Shown: one piece after another, positions 4,980-5,342 of the stretch
Numbering within the stretch: the first letter of the stretch is position 1
Layout of the letters: each line of letters starts with the position of its first letter
DNA from: Thermoplasmata archaeon
GTDB taxonomy: Archaea > Thermoplasmatota > Thermoplasmata > Lutacidiplasmatales > UBA184
DNA length: 5,342 nt
Assembly: GCA_030043835.1 (NCBI GenBank)
Contig: JASHWY010000033.1
Coordinates: forward strand, 1 to 5,342
Direction of reading: 5' to 3'
Translations under genes and position numbers: made by a program
Notes under the pieces: generated by a model
Databases searched by the model: none
What the model was told of the DNA's origin: nothing
What the model saw: the letters and a program-made list of their open reading frames with translations, nothing else

Positions 4980-5342
4980 GCCGTCGGTCGATCGTTGTTA
5001 GGGCGTCGACGATCAGGGTCTGTGGCGCCAGGCGTCGAAAGATCGGCACTCGCCCGCTCCGCCGCAGCGTGAGCGCGTCGGCGGCGAGGTTCTTGAGCGC
5101 GCGGGTGAGCTCGTCCACGATCGGGAGGTCGGCGGCCTGGCTGGTACGGGAAAGGGGGTTCAGGTCGATCGCGATGACCCGCTTTCCGACCGCTCGCAGC
5201 GCCTCGGTCCGGTCTCCGTCCTCGAGCGGTACGAGGCAGACGTCCGCCCGGAGGATCCCTTGAGGGTCGACCCAGGCCCGGTCCGATGGGAGGCCGGGGA
5301 TCCGGGCGCTCGGGCGCTCGCCGAGGAGGGAACGCACGCCCG
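4945..5342 (-). CDS. 4-phosphopantoate--beta-alanine ligase (archaeal phosphopantothenate synthetase), 5' partial
   Basis: The frame is open to the right edge and ends at TAA (4947-4945). About 132 codons are visible, roughly half of the usual 250-260 residues, so the N-terminal half is outside. A GTG at 5337-5335 is probably an internal valine. The protein has the family's most conserved blocks: VPLEDGDRTEA (complement of 5232-5200) and VIAIDLNPLSRTSQ (up to about 5128), then PIVDELTRA and a helical C-terminus ending in an arginine/alanine tail. The enzyme joins 4-phosphopantoate to beta-alanine with ATP to give 4'-phosphopantothenate, the archaeal route to coenzyme A in place of PanC plus PanK. 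Pantoate kinase is a common neighbour in other archaea but would lie outside this window. The 3' end overlaps the GAF gene by 35 bases, tail to tail. Confidence 0.92.
   Translation of the reverse strand, partial: GVRSLLGERPSARIPGLPSDRAWVDPQGILRADVCLVPLEDGDRTEALRAVGKRVIAIDLNPLSRTSQAADLPIVDELTRALKNLAADALTLRRSGRVPIFRRLAPQTLIVDALTTIDRRLTSAARARPRP

Overview
The window is GC-rich, densely packed and almost certainly archaeal. Three things point there. PurP and 4-phosphopantoate--beta-alanine ligase are both archaeal-type enzymes. Several start codons sit about 25-30 bases downstream of TATA-like elements, with little or no leader. A serine tRNA carries an intron with bulge-helix-bulge-like splice sites. 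A high-GC euryarchaeal or Thermoplasmatota-like lineage would fit, but nothing here fixes the taxon.

Layout, left to right. Bases 1-969 hold the 3' part of a PD-(D/E)XK nuclease gene with a cysteine cluster, probably the tail of a helicase-nuclease. Bases 1029-2096 encode PurP, a purine biosynthesis enzyme that formylates AICAR using free formate. Bases 2248-3940 are a two-gene ABC-2 exporter operon: an ATPase, then an overlapping six-helix permease that starts at TTG behind a strong Shine-Dalgarno sequence. Bases 4025-4264 encode a 79-residue protein with two CxxC...CxxC zinc ribbons. Bases 4324-4441 are tRNA-Ser(GGA), interrupted in its T-loop by a 33-base intron. Bases 4485-4979 encode a GAF-fold protein closely resembling free methionine-(R)-sulfoxide reductase. 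Its 3' end overlaps the converging 3' end of a phosphopantothenate-pathway ligase gene, which runs in from the right edge (4945-5342, minus strand).

The genes do not form one pathway; this looks like ordinary core genome with short, independent transcription units. The only clear operon is the ABC pair. No CRISPR array, insertion sequence or phage gene is visible.

The most notable item is the T-loop intron. Read without it, the tRNA's 3' half does not fold: both the T-stem and the acceptor stem fail. Removing bases 4395-4427 restores a perfect 5-bp T-stem, a 7-base T-loop and a perfect 7-bp acceptor stem. The second notable item is the GAF protein, which keeps two of the three characteristic reductase cysteines and all three acidic substrate positions, but has histidine at the first cysteine position.
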